From Cycas panzhihuaensis (lineage: Eukaryota > Cycadophyta): a stretch of DNA of 64,000 nucleotides. Made by a program: the position numbers and the translations under genes. This document shows, piece by piece, positions 1-9,897 of this stretch; the first letter of the stretch is position 1, and every line of letters begins with the position of its first letter. The notes under the pieces were generated by a model, which made no database searches, was not told where the DNA came from, and saw only the letters and a program-made list of their open reading frames with translations. Where the stretch lies: the NCBI GenBank assembly GCA_023213395.1, contig CM041465.1, forward strand, positions 184,953,741 to 185,017,740. Direction: 5' to 3'.

Positions 1-1404
1 CGTTTCCTAAGAAAACGGATGGTAAAGGAAGAGAGGATAAGGGACGAAACCCTTGGGGAGAAGGGCGGTAATGGGGGCGGAACCCGCCTATCTCCCTCAA
101 ACCCTCGTGTGAAACCCTTTACACCTAAGTTAACTCGGAAAAGGGTGAAAGAGATAGCTAGAGGAAATGATGAATCTCAAGGAAATGCAAGGAAATAACC
201 CCAATCTAGGGGCACTATAGAAAGCTACAACTAGCCAAGATTACTTTCATTGAATGACCAAGGAAATATCAAAGAAAGTGAATGCAATGGAGAAAAGAGC
301 TTGCAAGTAGAAAAACAAAAAGCAAGGAAAAAGCACCAACAAGAAACAAGAAATACCTTGGATAAGAGAGGGCATGCATGCATGCACTTGGCCACTGGAG
401 CGGCAGCAACAATCAATGTCTAGAGGTCGATTCGAGTGTTTTTGCTAGAGTGTAGATGGGAGAGGGTCCATGCAAGTTGAGCTGAAAGTTGATCCTTGGA
501 GTAGCCTTTTTGGGGAGGAAATCCCTTGGATCTTTGAGCATTTGTAAGGGAGAGTGGAACTTGTTGTGGAGAGCGGTGAGGGCGTGATGGCCTGCAACTC
601 TAGCTTATGGCGACCCACTACACCTCTGTCCAACTCCGTACATGAAGCTCTCGATTTACGTGCCATTCTCTTGTGTTTTTGTGAAGAGTTGCTCTTGGAA
701 GTCTTAAAAATGTGCCTTAGGATGATGCAAATGAATGAAAAAAGGTTTTTATTTCTTGTTCACGATGAAGTAAGCGTTGGGGCGTTGGGCGCCTCAATCG
801 TGTGGAGCCATGGCGATTAGTGAAAAACGGATCTTGTTGCGTGGTTCTCTTTAAATTTCGAGCAATCGTCTGCAGTGGCAAATTCTGATGCCACAATCTG
901 TGATCGCTTAGTTTCCGCAGATCAACTGAAATCGAAAAGAGAAAAAATAAGCAGAAAAATCGGGTTTTGAGGTAAGAACAAAGACTAAACATGAATTCCA
1001 TCGGTTGGGGAAGGCCGAGCGTTGGGCAAGTACCCAAAACAATGCAAAGAGCCTTAGCTAAGGGTTAAACCGACTTAGGAAGGGCGCAACATACGCGACA
1101 TGTTGTAAAAGAACAAACAAGCTAGCGGAAATAATCCCGAAAGCTGTGGAGACATCGTGAGTGGGTCAGACGCATACAGTGTCGCGTTATTCACGAGGAA
1201 TGCCCCATTGTGAGTCGTCATAAGCCGAAGGCGTGCCATTAGGCACATGCATTCTGAGCGCGATCAAACCAATGCATGTAGGCAGGCATATGTCAATCAA
1301 GCTACTCTAAATTACTTTAATTAATATGGGTAAGAAAAGTAAGAACATATACCTGAACAAACCTGTGTCGATGCGACTCGAGTCCATTCCCGATACTGGA
1401 AACA
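1..1404 (-). repeat. E1 3' LTR (partial, cut by window start)
   Basis: Collinear with 13655-15096 of the right LTR from the first bases of the window to the shared end GGAAACA at 1398-1404. After this point the two copies diverge: here the sequence continues into element interior, as it also does after 60107 and 56701. In element sense the LTR therefore begins TGTTTCC. The rest of the LTR, about 1.1 kb, lies outside the window. Confidence 0.88.
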
Positions 1405-1740
1405 CCGCCTGGCGTGAGCCTCACTGCTCGGAAGCGTAATGTGATGGCGAATGCTGTCAATCAAAGATATGAGTAGCACATGCATATATATATAAAACAA
1501 TAAAGAGCAGCACGTGGACCAAGGGCGTAGGCGAGTGTTGTGGCGGGCGATGTGGACAGAGGAGGCGGAGGCGAGGACAATGTAGGGCACTGCGTATCGC
1601 CTAAACATCGACTGGCGAAATAAGCGAGAAAGCAGGATGCCCCGTTGCAAGGTGCAACGTGAAGTAAGAGGGCATCTAACAAAGTACAGTACATCTAACT
1701 AATGACCGGAGGCTTGGGCAGGTGGCCGGCAAGTCTCAAG

Positions 1741-2144
1741 GGCGGTCATCTAGAAGAGGGCGGCGCTCAAGGATGAGGCGGACGAGGTCATCGACCCTCG
1801 GCGTTGAGGTGCCTTGGGATATGTTGGATATCCACTGACGAGAAACAAGCCAGGAGAGACCTGGCGGCAGATGCAAGGGTCCTCAGGTGAGGGCATCGCA
1901 CACAGTAAACCTAGGTGAGATGGGACACCACGACCTGAGAATCGCAAAACAACACAATGGAACTGCGATGGAAACGAAGAGCATCCGTAAGGGCTTCAAT
2001 AACGGCTGTGTACTCGGCTTCGTTATTGGTAGCCTCAGGAAGAAAGACTCGAGCAAGTGATCATGCCCGAGGGATGCGAAGAATCACGCTTGACGGAAGG
2101 TCCGGTTCGCGACTTCCACCATCGGTGAAAATGAAGAGAGGCAT
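1741..2144 (-). pseudogene. E1 second RNase H (aRNH), damaged
   Basis: The minus-strand start at 2144 reads MPLFIFTDGGSR, the first catalytic-Asp motif of RNase HI. The following residues are lost compared with the E2 copy, which continues GNPGPSAAAW. Near 1750-1850 another frame gives DIQHIPRHLNAEVDDLV, the C-terminal His and NAE-x-DD segment. This domain is separate from the pol RNase H remnant at 7.05-7.75 kb, so the element carries two RNases H. In Tat elements the extra domain is thought to support or replace the degenerate pol RNase H in removing the RNA template. It sits about 0.3 kb from the 3' LTR, beyond the antisense gene. Confidence 0.75.
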
Positions 2145-2661
2145 GGTGGATACTAGGCTCGCGCAAACAAATAGCGATGCAAGCAAACAAAGACTCAAAT
2201 AGCAAGCGCGAAGCGGGCCGAGAAGGGTAGGAGGACCTAGCAATGAGGTTACCCAAGAATGAAAGCAAGCAATCCGGCCACTGGCTGAAAAGTGGGCGGA
2301 GAAAAGGCGCCCTGGGGTGCCAAAGGTTGCTTGGGAAAGCAACACATGCCCCAGTGAGAGCATTTCTTTTGGGAGCCCCAGGGTGAGAAAGGGCTGCAAA
2401 AATGAGTCCAGGGCGACGAAACGAGCCAAACGAGTATAAACTCGGGCATGCACGGGAGTAGCGCGTAAAACGGTGCAAAAAGGCCCTGCCAAAAGCGCAA
2501 TAATGAGGCGCCATAAATGCCCTTGCAAGAGAGGGCAAAAAGGGCATCCATGGAGCACAATGGGCGACAGGGCCAGAAGGCAAAGGTTACTAGCGCGATG
2601 AGACGGTCCCAATGACTGTCACGGAGCCAAAAACGGAAGAAGTGCCCGTCGGGGCCCCCGC

Positions 2662-2669
2662 CTATATAA
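2662..2669 (+). promoter_or_regulatory. TATA box of the antisense accessory gene
   Basis: CTATATAA stands in a GC-rich context on the plus strand, opposite to E1 transcription, at the start of the antisense gene. A transcription start about 30 bases downstream would fall near 2695. Promoter function is inferred from motif and position only. Confidence 0.5.
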
Positions 2670-4622
2670 GGAAAACTAATGAAAATTGAATTCATTTTCA
2701 CCGGCTCTCGTACGAAACCAGAGCCTTTCCCTTACGACGCGGAGTGCTACCCGATTTCAGAGGCACGCAGAGGACGATCCGACCGTCAGATTCGGGCGAG
2801 GAGACAGTCATCGCGATCAGAGAGACGAGATGGCGACGGTCAGGCCGGACCCAGTGAGTGGATCTAACGAAACCTTCGTCATTTCAAAGTTCGAAAGTTA
2901 TTGCTTTTCATTTAAACTTTAATGCTTTTTATGCCCCTTATGGGTGGTTAGAGGCCTCTCAGAGTCCGAATTGGATCCAGAAAGAGGCAGGGACCTGGGC
3001 ATTAGGCGACCACTGTCCCGGCGGGCCCCTGGGGTCCACCACAAAAAATTGATTTTCCGGGCCAAAACTCCTTTTAGGGCGTTGTTGGCCAGATCACGGC
3101 TAACATCAGCGACATCGATCTTAGCCATGGATCGCCAGAAGAACGATCGTCGCGGGCCCGCTCGAATTTAGCTAAGCTAAATTCGGAGCGATACGCATGT
3201 AAAATCGAAAAGCCAAAACATGGGTTAAACAGTCTCGGAAAGCCCAAGAACGGCACCAGACAGGCAGCTAGGGGTCTGGAAGAGTGCTAGGGAACTGATT
3301 TGGATTAACTTTTGTTGATTGCAGGCGATTCTGTGGTGAACAACCGCGAACGCTTCGGCATGCCCATCCTTAGTTACACGGAGATGTCGACAGGAGGATG
3401 GCAGGCGATTTTGAAGAGATGCGGCTGTCTGAGGCCCCGAGGACCCCCAGTTCGCATCAGATCAGTGGCTCCTAGTGGAAATAGTGTCGCCTGGGATAGG
3501 AGGAGGCACGTGTTTCACTTACCTCGGATAGGGACATACCTATCACCCCGGAGGATATTAGACGGATCTTAGGGGTGCTAGCGGCAGGAGACCTGTGAGA
3601 TCGAGGACGCACCCAAGACCGAGGCAACGGCAGACAGAGGCGCCTGCTTCTCACTTGGCGGGGCAGTGGCGTGAAGGAGCTCCTCCGCATAATACTTATG
3701 TTAGGGATTCCTCGGGTGAGGAAGCTGATTTTGCTATGCATTCTGTTCTGGATCTCCCGGAAACAGAACTACAGGGAGATCCCAGGCGGATGGGTGGACG
3801 CAGCGCGCCGGTGCGAGGCTGGCGAGAGGATGGACTGGGCAACCTTAGTCACAGCGAACCTTGTCGCCTAACTAGACACCATCAGGAGGTCAGGGCGAGG
3901 AGGATTTTCATACAAGACGTTCTTTGCAGTCTTTGGTTCTTTGATCATTTTGTGGCGTTGGTCTTGGGTAGGGGCCATTCCCCATAGCGAGGTGGGCCCC
4001 GATGGTCCATAGATGGCGAGCAGATTAGGGGATAGAGGACCCGTGCACACGTCCGTCGGCCGACGCGACATCGCTCGACCTCCTCACTCTGACAGACTAC
4101 GTAGCAGATCCATACAGGGCAATGAGGTGGGCGAGTGATGACGGAGCAGGAGGGGCAGGAGCACCCGTCGATGACAGCGACGATGACGATGACGACGAGG
4201 GTGATGACAGTGACGACGGGGGAGATGGGGTTGGCCCATCCTGACCTGCAGGAGAGGCAGGTCCATCACAGGCATCCGAGGACGAATCGACCATCCGGGC
4301 CGCCACAGAGGCGAGGCCCATCGAGAGGCTAGACGAGTAGGACAAGTGAGACCAGGGGCGCAGGCTGAGATCATGAGGAGATCCGAGAGGCGAGGGTCGA
4401 GCGGCCCCACGGGAGATGAGGCGAGGCGGAGGATGTGCTAGGGGATGAGGCACCTGCGGTGGCAGAGAGCCGAGGAGAGGAGACGTCGCTCGGCGGAGGA
4501 TCCAGAAATCCACCAGTGAGACCTAACCGCTTCTTAGTCGTTTGACATCTGGATAGACTTTGATTTGATTTTATGATATACATCGAGGATACACACTGAC
4601 ACATGGCATGTTGCATTGACAG

Positions 4623-5059
4623 GTGTAGCGGAGGTCCAGCGACTGGTCGAGGCTATGGTGAGGGAGTTGTTCCCTCAGGTCTACGCAGAGGGGCAACCGC
4701 CCATCCAAGCAGAGGATGCGCCCAGATCGGCGGGGGCCTACATGCAGGCATTCGCCCCATTGGTGCGAGCGAGAGACATCTGGGCTGTAGAGACCCAGGA
4801 GCACATGGCATTCCAGGGGCAGCTGCAGCGAGAGCTCGATGCGACCAGGGGCGAGCGAGATGAGCTGCGTGGACGGATCCAGGCCTTGGAGGCACAGAGC
4901 GGGCCAGGAGGAGACATAGGGAGCAGCACTCGCCTTGCAGTCCTAGAGGAGTGCCTTAAGGCGTCGGAGGAGAGGTTTAGAGCCATCGAGGAGGGACTCC
5001 GAGGCGAGAGGGACCGCATCCAGGTCTGCTACGACCACGGTGGCACAGATGGTCTTTAG
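4623..5059 (+). pseudogene. Last exon of antisense gene: coiled-coil segment
   Basis: The best-preserved part of the antisense gene. The frame is open from the splice acceptor at 4622 to a stop at 5057-5059. Residues are dominated by R, E, Q, L and A in heptad-like spacing, for example ELDATRGERDELRGRIQALE, interrupted by a Gly-rich hinge (GPGGDIGSS). Reading continues in frame past the stop to about 5235 with DSETASRRGERGG, so the original C-terminus was probably longer. The composition suggests oligomerisation; no catalytic motif is seen. Confidence 0.6.
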
Positions 5060-5239
5060 GTCGGCAGAGCTCACACACACACATACAGCGGCTACGACTC
5101 TGAGACGGCCTCGAGACGAGGAGAGCGAGGCGGGCAGCTCGCAGAGGCCTAGGAGGAGCCTCGCAGGGATGTGGTCCCCAGGAGAGGGATCACAGGCCAG
5201 GAGATGGGACCCCGGGATCGTGAGACGGCAATAGGCTAG

Positions 5240-5875
5240 GAGGCACATATGTATGATTTTGACGGGAAAGCGCGGGCCACAGGGGTCATATGTAGACTCA
5301 CATGATTGTACTCCCCTACAAGGATCACAGCTTCCCACATACACGATGTACTATGACATTTTTGATATATATATATACATGGGGTAATTGGAACCCCATT
5401 TTGGCATGAAATGGTGTACCATGTATGATAGAGGTAGCATGTATGGTTTACTTTTGTAAATGAATATTTTTTGTAATATGCCGCAAATGTTTGTATGTTG
5501 TAAATATTTGTATGTTGATATGTAAATATGTGAATGTATAAATGTATATATTCTGTTGTAAAGATGCATGTGTTTCCTTCCGTATGGCTATATGTCTAAT
5601 AGGAGCACACACGTCCGTAAGTGCAGGTGATCGAGAGGTGTGAGGTTAGGAACACAGCGACATGCACGTCCTGAGGAGCATAGCGGAATATGCGAAGGAA
5701 GCAGCGGGCAGAGGGAGTGACGACACTCCTGCGTCGTCCTAGTTGGGGATGCCCAAATAGGAGGACAAAGGTTCCCAAGAGCACTGCAGGAACGCAGGTT
5801 CCACCGTGAGGAACCAAAAAGAATGAAAAATCCATCTTAATTTGCCATTTTACTCATGGTTGGGAGGAATGACAA
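5240..5875 (-). other. E1 spacer between antisense gene and integrase end
   Basis: Non-coding as far as I can see. It has an AT-rich patch with TATATATATA near 5369. Sequence from about 5408 on is collinear with E2 61345-61865, so it belongs to the element. The part near 5830-5910 is the single-copy version of the 85-base unit that is triplicated in E2. Confidence 0.5.
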
Positions 5876-7050
5876 CTATTTAAGATCGTAGTTTAGACTC
5901 GTGTCGGAGCGAGGTGAAGAGATCACGTAGAACTTCTTGAGGAATTTCCCGTTGATCGCTTTCTCAAATTCCAAGCCGTCTAAGGTGGCGATCCTGTAGA
6001 CGCCGTTATTGAGGCTTTCGAGAATGACGAAGGGACCTACCCACTTGGGCCCGAATTTGGCCAAGCGATCGTAAAGATACTCTAATTTGAGGACGTGATC
6101 CCCAGGATACAAAAGGCGGGCACGGAGGTGTTTATCGTCGTCCTTTGCGACGGGCTTTCAAAGCGAGGTTCGCTTGATAAGCCGCTAAGCGCTTCTCATC
6201 CGTGGCTTCGAGGTCGAGGAGACAAGCCCGGCGAGTAAACTCCTCATCGATGAGGCCTCGAAGGAAACCCGAAGAGAAGGGACTTCCACCTCCAACCAAG
6301 TATCGCAGTCCGTAGACTAGCAAGAATGGGGTCATCCCGGTAGCCATCCTGGATAGAGGTGCGATAAGCCCATAGGCGGAAGGGAGTCGGATATGCCAGT
6401 CTCTTTGAGACTGAGCAATGGTTTTCTTCAAGATGCTAATGAGCATTTTGTTGAAAGACTCAATCTGCCCGTTGGCTTGGGGGTAATAAGGGATAACGTC
6501 TTGTCGAGATTTTGAATTTCTCATGCATTCGCCCATTTCCTTATTACAAAAGGGAGTTCCATTATCCATAATTAGGATGTCCGGAATTCAAACGATGATA
6601 ATATCTTTGGTAGACGAAAGTGGCTATCGTCTTGCCGGTAGTGGGCAGGGGATCGCCTCGCCCATTTAGTGAAGTATTCGATAGCGGTTAGGATATATTT
6701 ATGTTGTCGCAAGATGGTGGTGATATAGCCCCGATGAGGTCTAAACCCCATTGGGAAAAGGGCCACGGAGACACGATAGGGTGCAGTGCCTCGGAAGGTA
6801 TGTGAGAGACGTTGGCGTGCTCTTGACAACGCCGGCATCTAAGGGTGCAAGCGTGGGCGTCCTTGAACAAGGACGGCCAGTAATAGCCCATGCGGAGGAT
6901 CCTTTGGGCCATGGATTGGCCTCCAAAGTGGCCCCCACAAATGCCATGGTGGCACTCGCGAGAGTTTGGTCCGCTTCGTCGAGCGACGCAGTCAAGTGAT
7001 TCCATCGAAGATCTCTTATACAACAACACGACCACGAGGAGGTGTTGCCT
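5876..7050 (-). pseudogene. E1 integrase
   Basis: In element sense, an HHCC zinc-binding region lies near 6.85-6.98 kb (ECHHGICGGHFGG...RCRRCQEH). It is followed by the first core Asp (WGLDLIGAI, ~6.73 kb), then by DNG at the start of the 6132-6569 frame and NGQIESFNK with the catalytic Glu. The C-terminal frame 5876-6112 contains the GPF/Y-type motif KWVGPFVI. The domain joins element cDNA to chromosomal DNA. It is split over at least three frames, so it is inactive here, although every expected motif is visible. Confidence 0.85.
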
Positions 7051-8680
7051 AGCGATGGCGCGACACGCAACCGGCTTTGTTGGCTTCGGGCGATATTCTT
7101 CGAGTCAAATATCGCACGATGTCGCCATACCACTCGCTAACGGCGAGTGGGTGAGGAGGAACATCCTGGACGGTCATGATGGACTCATCCGGGAAGGAGT
7201 CGTCAACAGGGACGCCGCTCTCATTGGGGATGGCGGCATTGGCTAACTGTTCCGCCACTACCATTCCCTTCTTCGACTTCCTGTTGATGACCTGCAAGTC
7301 GAATTCTTGAAGTAGGACGGCCCAACGTCCCGTCCTACCTGTCAAATCTGAATGGGTAAGTAACGCAAGGGATCGGATTGAATGATTACCTTGGTCGTAT
7401 TGCCGAGCAAGTAGTGTCTAAATTTCTTGGTCGCATGGACCAAGGAGAGGTATTCCTTTCGACGGGGATAGTTTAATTCAATGGCAACGAGGGTGCGACT
7501 AATGAAATAAATGGCCCTCTCGGTTCCCGCATCGTCCTCCTATGCGAGCATTGCGCCCAGGGATTCATCGGTTGCCGAGGTGTATAAGATGAAGGGCCTA
7601 TCGAAGCGAGGAGGCGCCAGCGGAGGGGCGGATACGAGAGCTTCCTTGAGCCCTACGAAGGCCTTTTGGGTCTTGTCTGACCAGACAAAAGGAGCTCCTT
7701 TCTTCAATAGGTTTGTAAGAGGCTTGGCGTTTATGGCGAAATCTGCCAAAAAGCGTCTTAAGAAACCAAGCCTGCCTATGAACGACTTAATTTATCACCG
7801 AGTCTTAGGTGGCATGTCAATGATCGCCTTGACTTTTTCCGGATCGATCCGATTCCTTGTTGGGACACGAGGAAACCAAGGAGTTTGCCCGAGGTAACGG
7901 CAAACACGCATTTCAGTGGGTTTAAACTAACGTGGTACTTGCGGCATCTTGCGAAGATGGCACGCAAGTCGGAAAGATGATGGGCTCTAGAGCGGGAAAG
8001 GCCCATCATGTCGTCCATGAAGACCTCCAACGTATTGTTGATAAGGTCGTGGAAGATGAAATGCATGGCTCTCTGGTAAGTGGCCCCTGCATTTTTCGCA
8101 CAAAGGGCATTGCCTTATAGGCAAAGGTACCCCATGGCATCGTGAAGGCCGTCTTATGGCGATCTTGGAGAAATCTGGATCCTGGTTATACCGAGAAGCC
8201 GCCCATCGTGACATAACGAATCTAGCTCGATCGATTATTTGATCGATGAAAGGGAGAGGAAAGTTGTCCTTAGGACAAGCGTTATTTATGTCGCGAAAAT
8301 CGACACAAATCTTAATGGACCCGCTCTTTTAGCAACGGGAATGATATTCGATACCCACTTGGGGTAATCGATGGAGGAAATAAGTCCCGCTTCCAGAAGC
8401 TTCTCAACTTCCATCTTAACGGCGGCTGAAAGCTTTGGGTGAAGGGGACGCTGCTTCTGACGCACGGGGCGAGCATCAGGGAAGGTCGTAAGGTTATGCA
8501 CAACGATGGAGGGGTCGATGCCCTTCATGTCTGAGTATTCCCACGCAAATATGTCGCGGAATTCCCGGAATAGGAGGGCGTATTCCCTCACCTCGTCGAG
8601 GGTGCACTCCGCTCCTACCTTGATGACCCTATCTGGGGCAAGGACTATGTCCTGGGTTGCCCCCATGCACATGGCATTCT
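7049..8680 (-). pseudogene. E1 reverse transcriptase and pol RNase H
   Basis: The RT N-terminal frame 8286-8672 includes FREFRDIFAWEYSDMKGIDP and ARPVRQKQRPLHP, typical of Tat RT, and ends with a stop near CVDFRDINNACPKDNFPLPF. The catalytic box appears as VFMDDMM near 8.02 kb, with the usual ISLNPLKCVFAV-like segment after it. The thumb and start of RNase H lie at 7540-7749 (KTQKAFVGLKEALVSAPPL). The end of the pol RNase H region lies at 7049-7345 (TGRTGRWAVLLQEFDLQVI). Several frameshifts and stops are present. Function: copying element RNA into DNA. Confidence 0.87.
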
Positions 8681-8762
8681 CCTCCTCGAAATGGAGGGGG
8701 GCAAGGTCAACCTAAGGGAGGAAATGGAAGAGGGATTGGGTCGGCTAATGGGGATCCAATCG

Positions 8763-9452
8763 CTAAGACCTTCCGTGGCCAAGCTTGTGGTGACCAGAAG
8801 GCAAACTTGGCATGGAACCCGCTAAGTGTTCCAACAAAGCCTCGTCGTCTTCGAAGTAGTCCACGCCATCGATGGCCTGACTTCGAATGGGCGAGGCGAG
8901 GGATGGCGTGGGAGCGATAGGACCGGTATGGCCTGAAGACTGCCCGTCATCCGCCGGGGACTCCAAAGGAGAGTCAAGGAGAGGTCCCTCGTAAAAAGCA
9001 AGAGGGAAACTCTCAACATCGTCACCTACGGGAGGCGACGAGGTGGAAGAGCCAGGGACCTGATGATCAACATGCGCAATGTCATGTGACATGTGAAAGT
9101 GGCCCGGCTCTACAACAAAAGAGGCCCTAGGAGGGAGGTTAGGGCTAGGAAGACGCCCCACACTGGTGTGGAGGAACGAGACTGGGTGAGGACGATCCTC
9201 ATCCTCACTATGGGATCTGTCATCATCAAACACGGCAACATACCCATAGCTCCCGACACCAATAGGAGCAAAATGCATTAAGCTAGGGGAAGAGGGCGCA
9301 GGATTTTCTTCTCGGTAAGAGGAATCAGGGATTCCAATGGAGTAAGCTGAGGCATGGTCAGAAGGGCGTTTGTTTCCCTTCGTATGGCCATGGCCTACCC
9401 GGCGGAGGCCTAGGCGGTTTGGCGAGCGATTGCTCATGAGGATAACTTTCAT
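8763..9452 (-). pseudogene. E1 protease-RT linker
   Basis: An open 229-codon frame between protease and RT, rich in Ser, Pro, Asp and Glu, with no recognised fold. It contains MHFAPIGVGSYGYVAVFDDD, matched in E2 by FAPIGVGGYGCLAAAGDFD at the end of its protease frame. This confirms homology and shows the linker is translated with protease in E2. It probably acts as a polyprotein spacer. Confidence 0.5.
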
Positions 9453-9510
9453 TTGTCCATTATGGACAAATTTAAGTTACTGACAGGTGGAACACACGGC
9501 TCCCATTTGG

Positions 9511-9897
9511 TCAAGCCATGGTCGACCCGTAGCGGTTGTAATCAACATCGACATCGAGGGGCACGATGTCGATGGCAACGATCTTGTCCTCGAGGGTAAG
9601 GGTATCGAGACGCATCCTAAGGAGTCTTCTCTGCATCATAACTCGACAACGCCATGGAACAGGTTCCAAGGCAGAAACGCCGAGCTCTTGCATAACACGT
9701 AAGGGCATGGCGTTGACGGAGGAACCGTTGTCCACGGTTCTCCGTAACGCACCCTGAGTATCTATGGTAATGGTGAAAGGGAAGTTCCATTGGCGTTCCC
9801 TTCCACTAGATGCGGAAGATCTCGGGATCGAAGGAAATAATGGGTTCATTGCTTGGGGTCGCACCCAAGGCATGAACGGACAAGTCATTCGATCCAA
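9511..9897 (-). pseudogene. E1 aspartic protease
   Basis: The frame contains ITIDTQGALRRTVDNGSSVNAMP. DNGSS sits where a D-T/S-G triad is expected in retroviral-type proteases, and a D-x-GSS-V-N variant is usual in plant Tat elements. The flap and C-terminal GRPWLDQMGA motif continue in a shifted frame near 9.5 kb. Its role is to cut the Gag-Pol polyprotein. E2 has a longer uninterrupted copy at 62443-63066. Confidence 0.75.

Larger units (their letters stand above)
2662..5235 (+). pseudogene. Antisense accessory gene of E1: PMD-like plus coiled coil
   Basis: A spliced gene on the strand opposite to gag-pol is supported by consistent signals. Exon 1 ends at 2853 before GTGAGT. An intron of about 470 bases ends TTGATTGCAG at 3324. 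Exon 2 runs 3325-4515, a second intron (GTGAGA...GACAG) 4516-4622, and exon 3 from 4623. Exon 2 has segments resembling the plant mobile domain (PMD): HVFHLP (3508-3525), then after a frameshift ITPEDIRRILGV (3542-3577), a Trp/Cys-rich part near 3775-3850 and FAVFGSLIILWRWSW near 3925-3975. An acidic DDSDDDDDDEGDD stretch follows near 4170-4205. Exon 3 opens with a 146-residue reading frame rich in E, R, Q and L that looks like a coiled coil. Stops and frameshifts make this copy a pseudogene. PMD genes occur in plant transposons, and the maize Tat element Grande has an antisense gene in the same region. PMD assignment is moderate; the existence of an antisense gene is stronger. Confidence 0.6.

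Noticed and set aside
231-1037. Short open frames in the LTRs (also 13660-14457 and 58410-59637)
   Set aside because: Not conserved in frame between LTR copies; LTRs are non-coding.
2035-2701. Overlapping minus-strand open frames of 150-183 codons
   Set aside because: Three frames overlap in GC-rich element sequence. Only the short FTDGG part is recognisable as aRNH; the rest is frame shadow.
4084-4513. Long minus-strand Ser/Pro-rich frames opposite the antisense gene
   Set aside because: They mirror the acidic and Arg-rich codons of the plus-strand exon; codon shadow.
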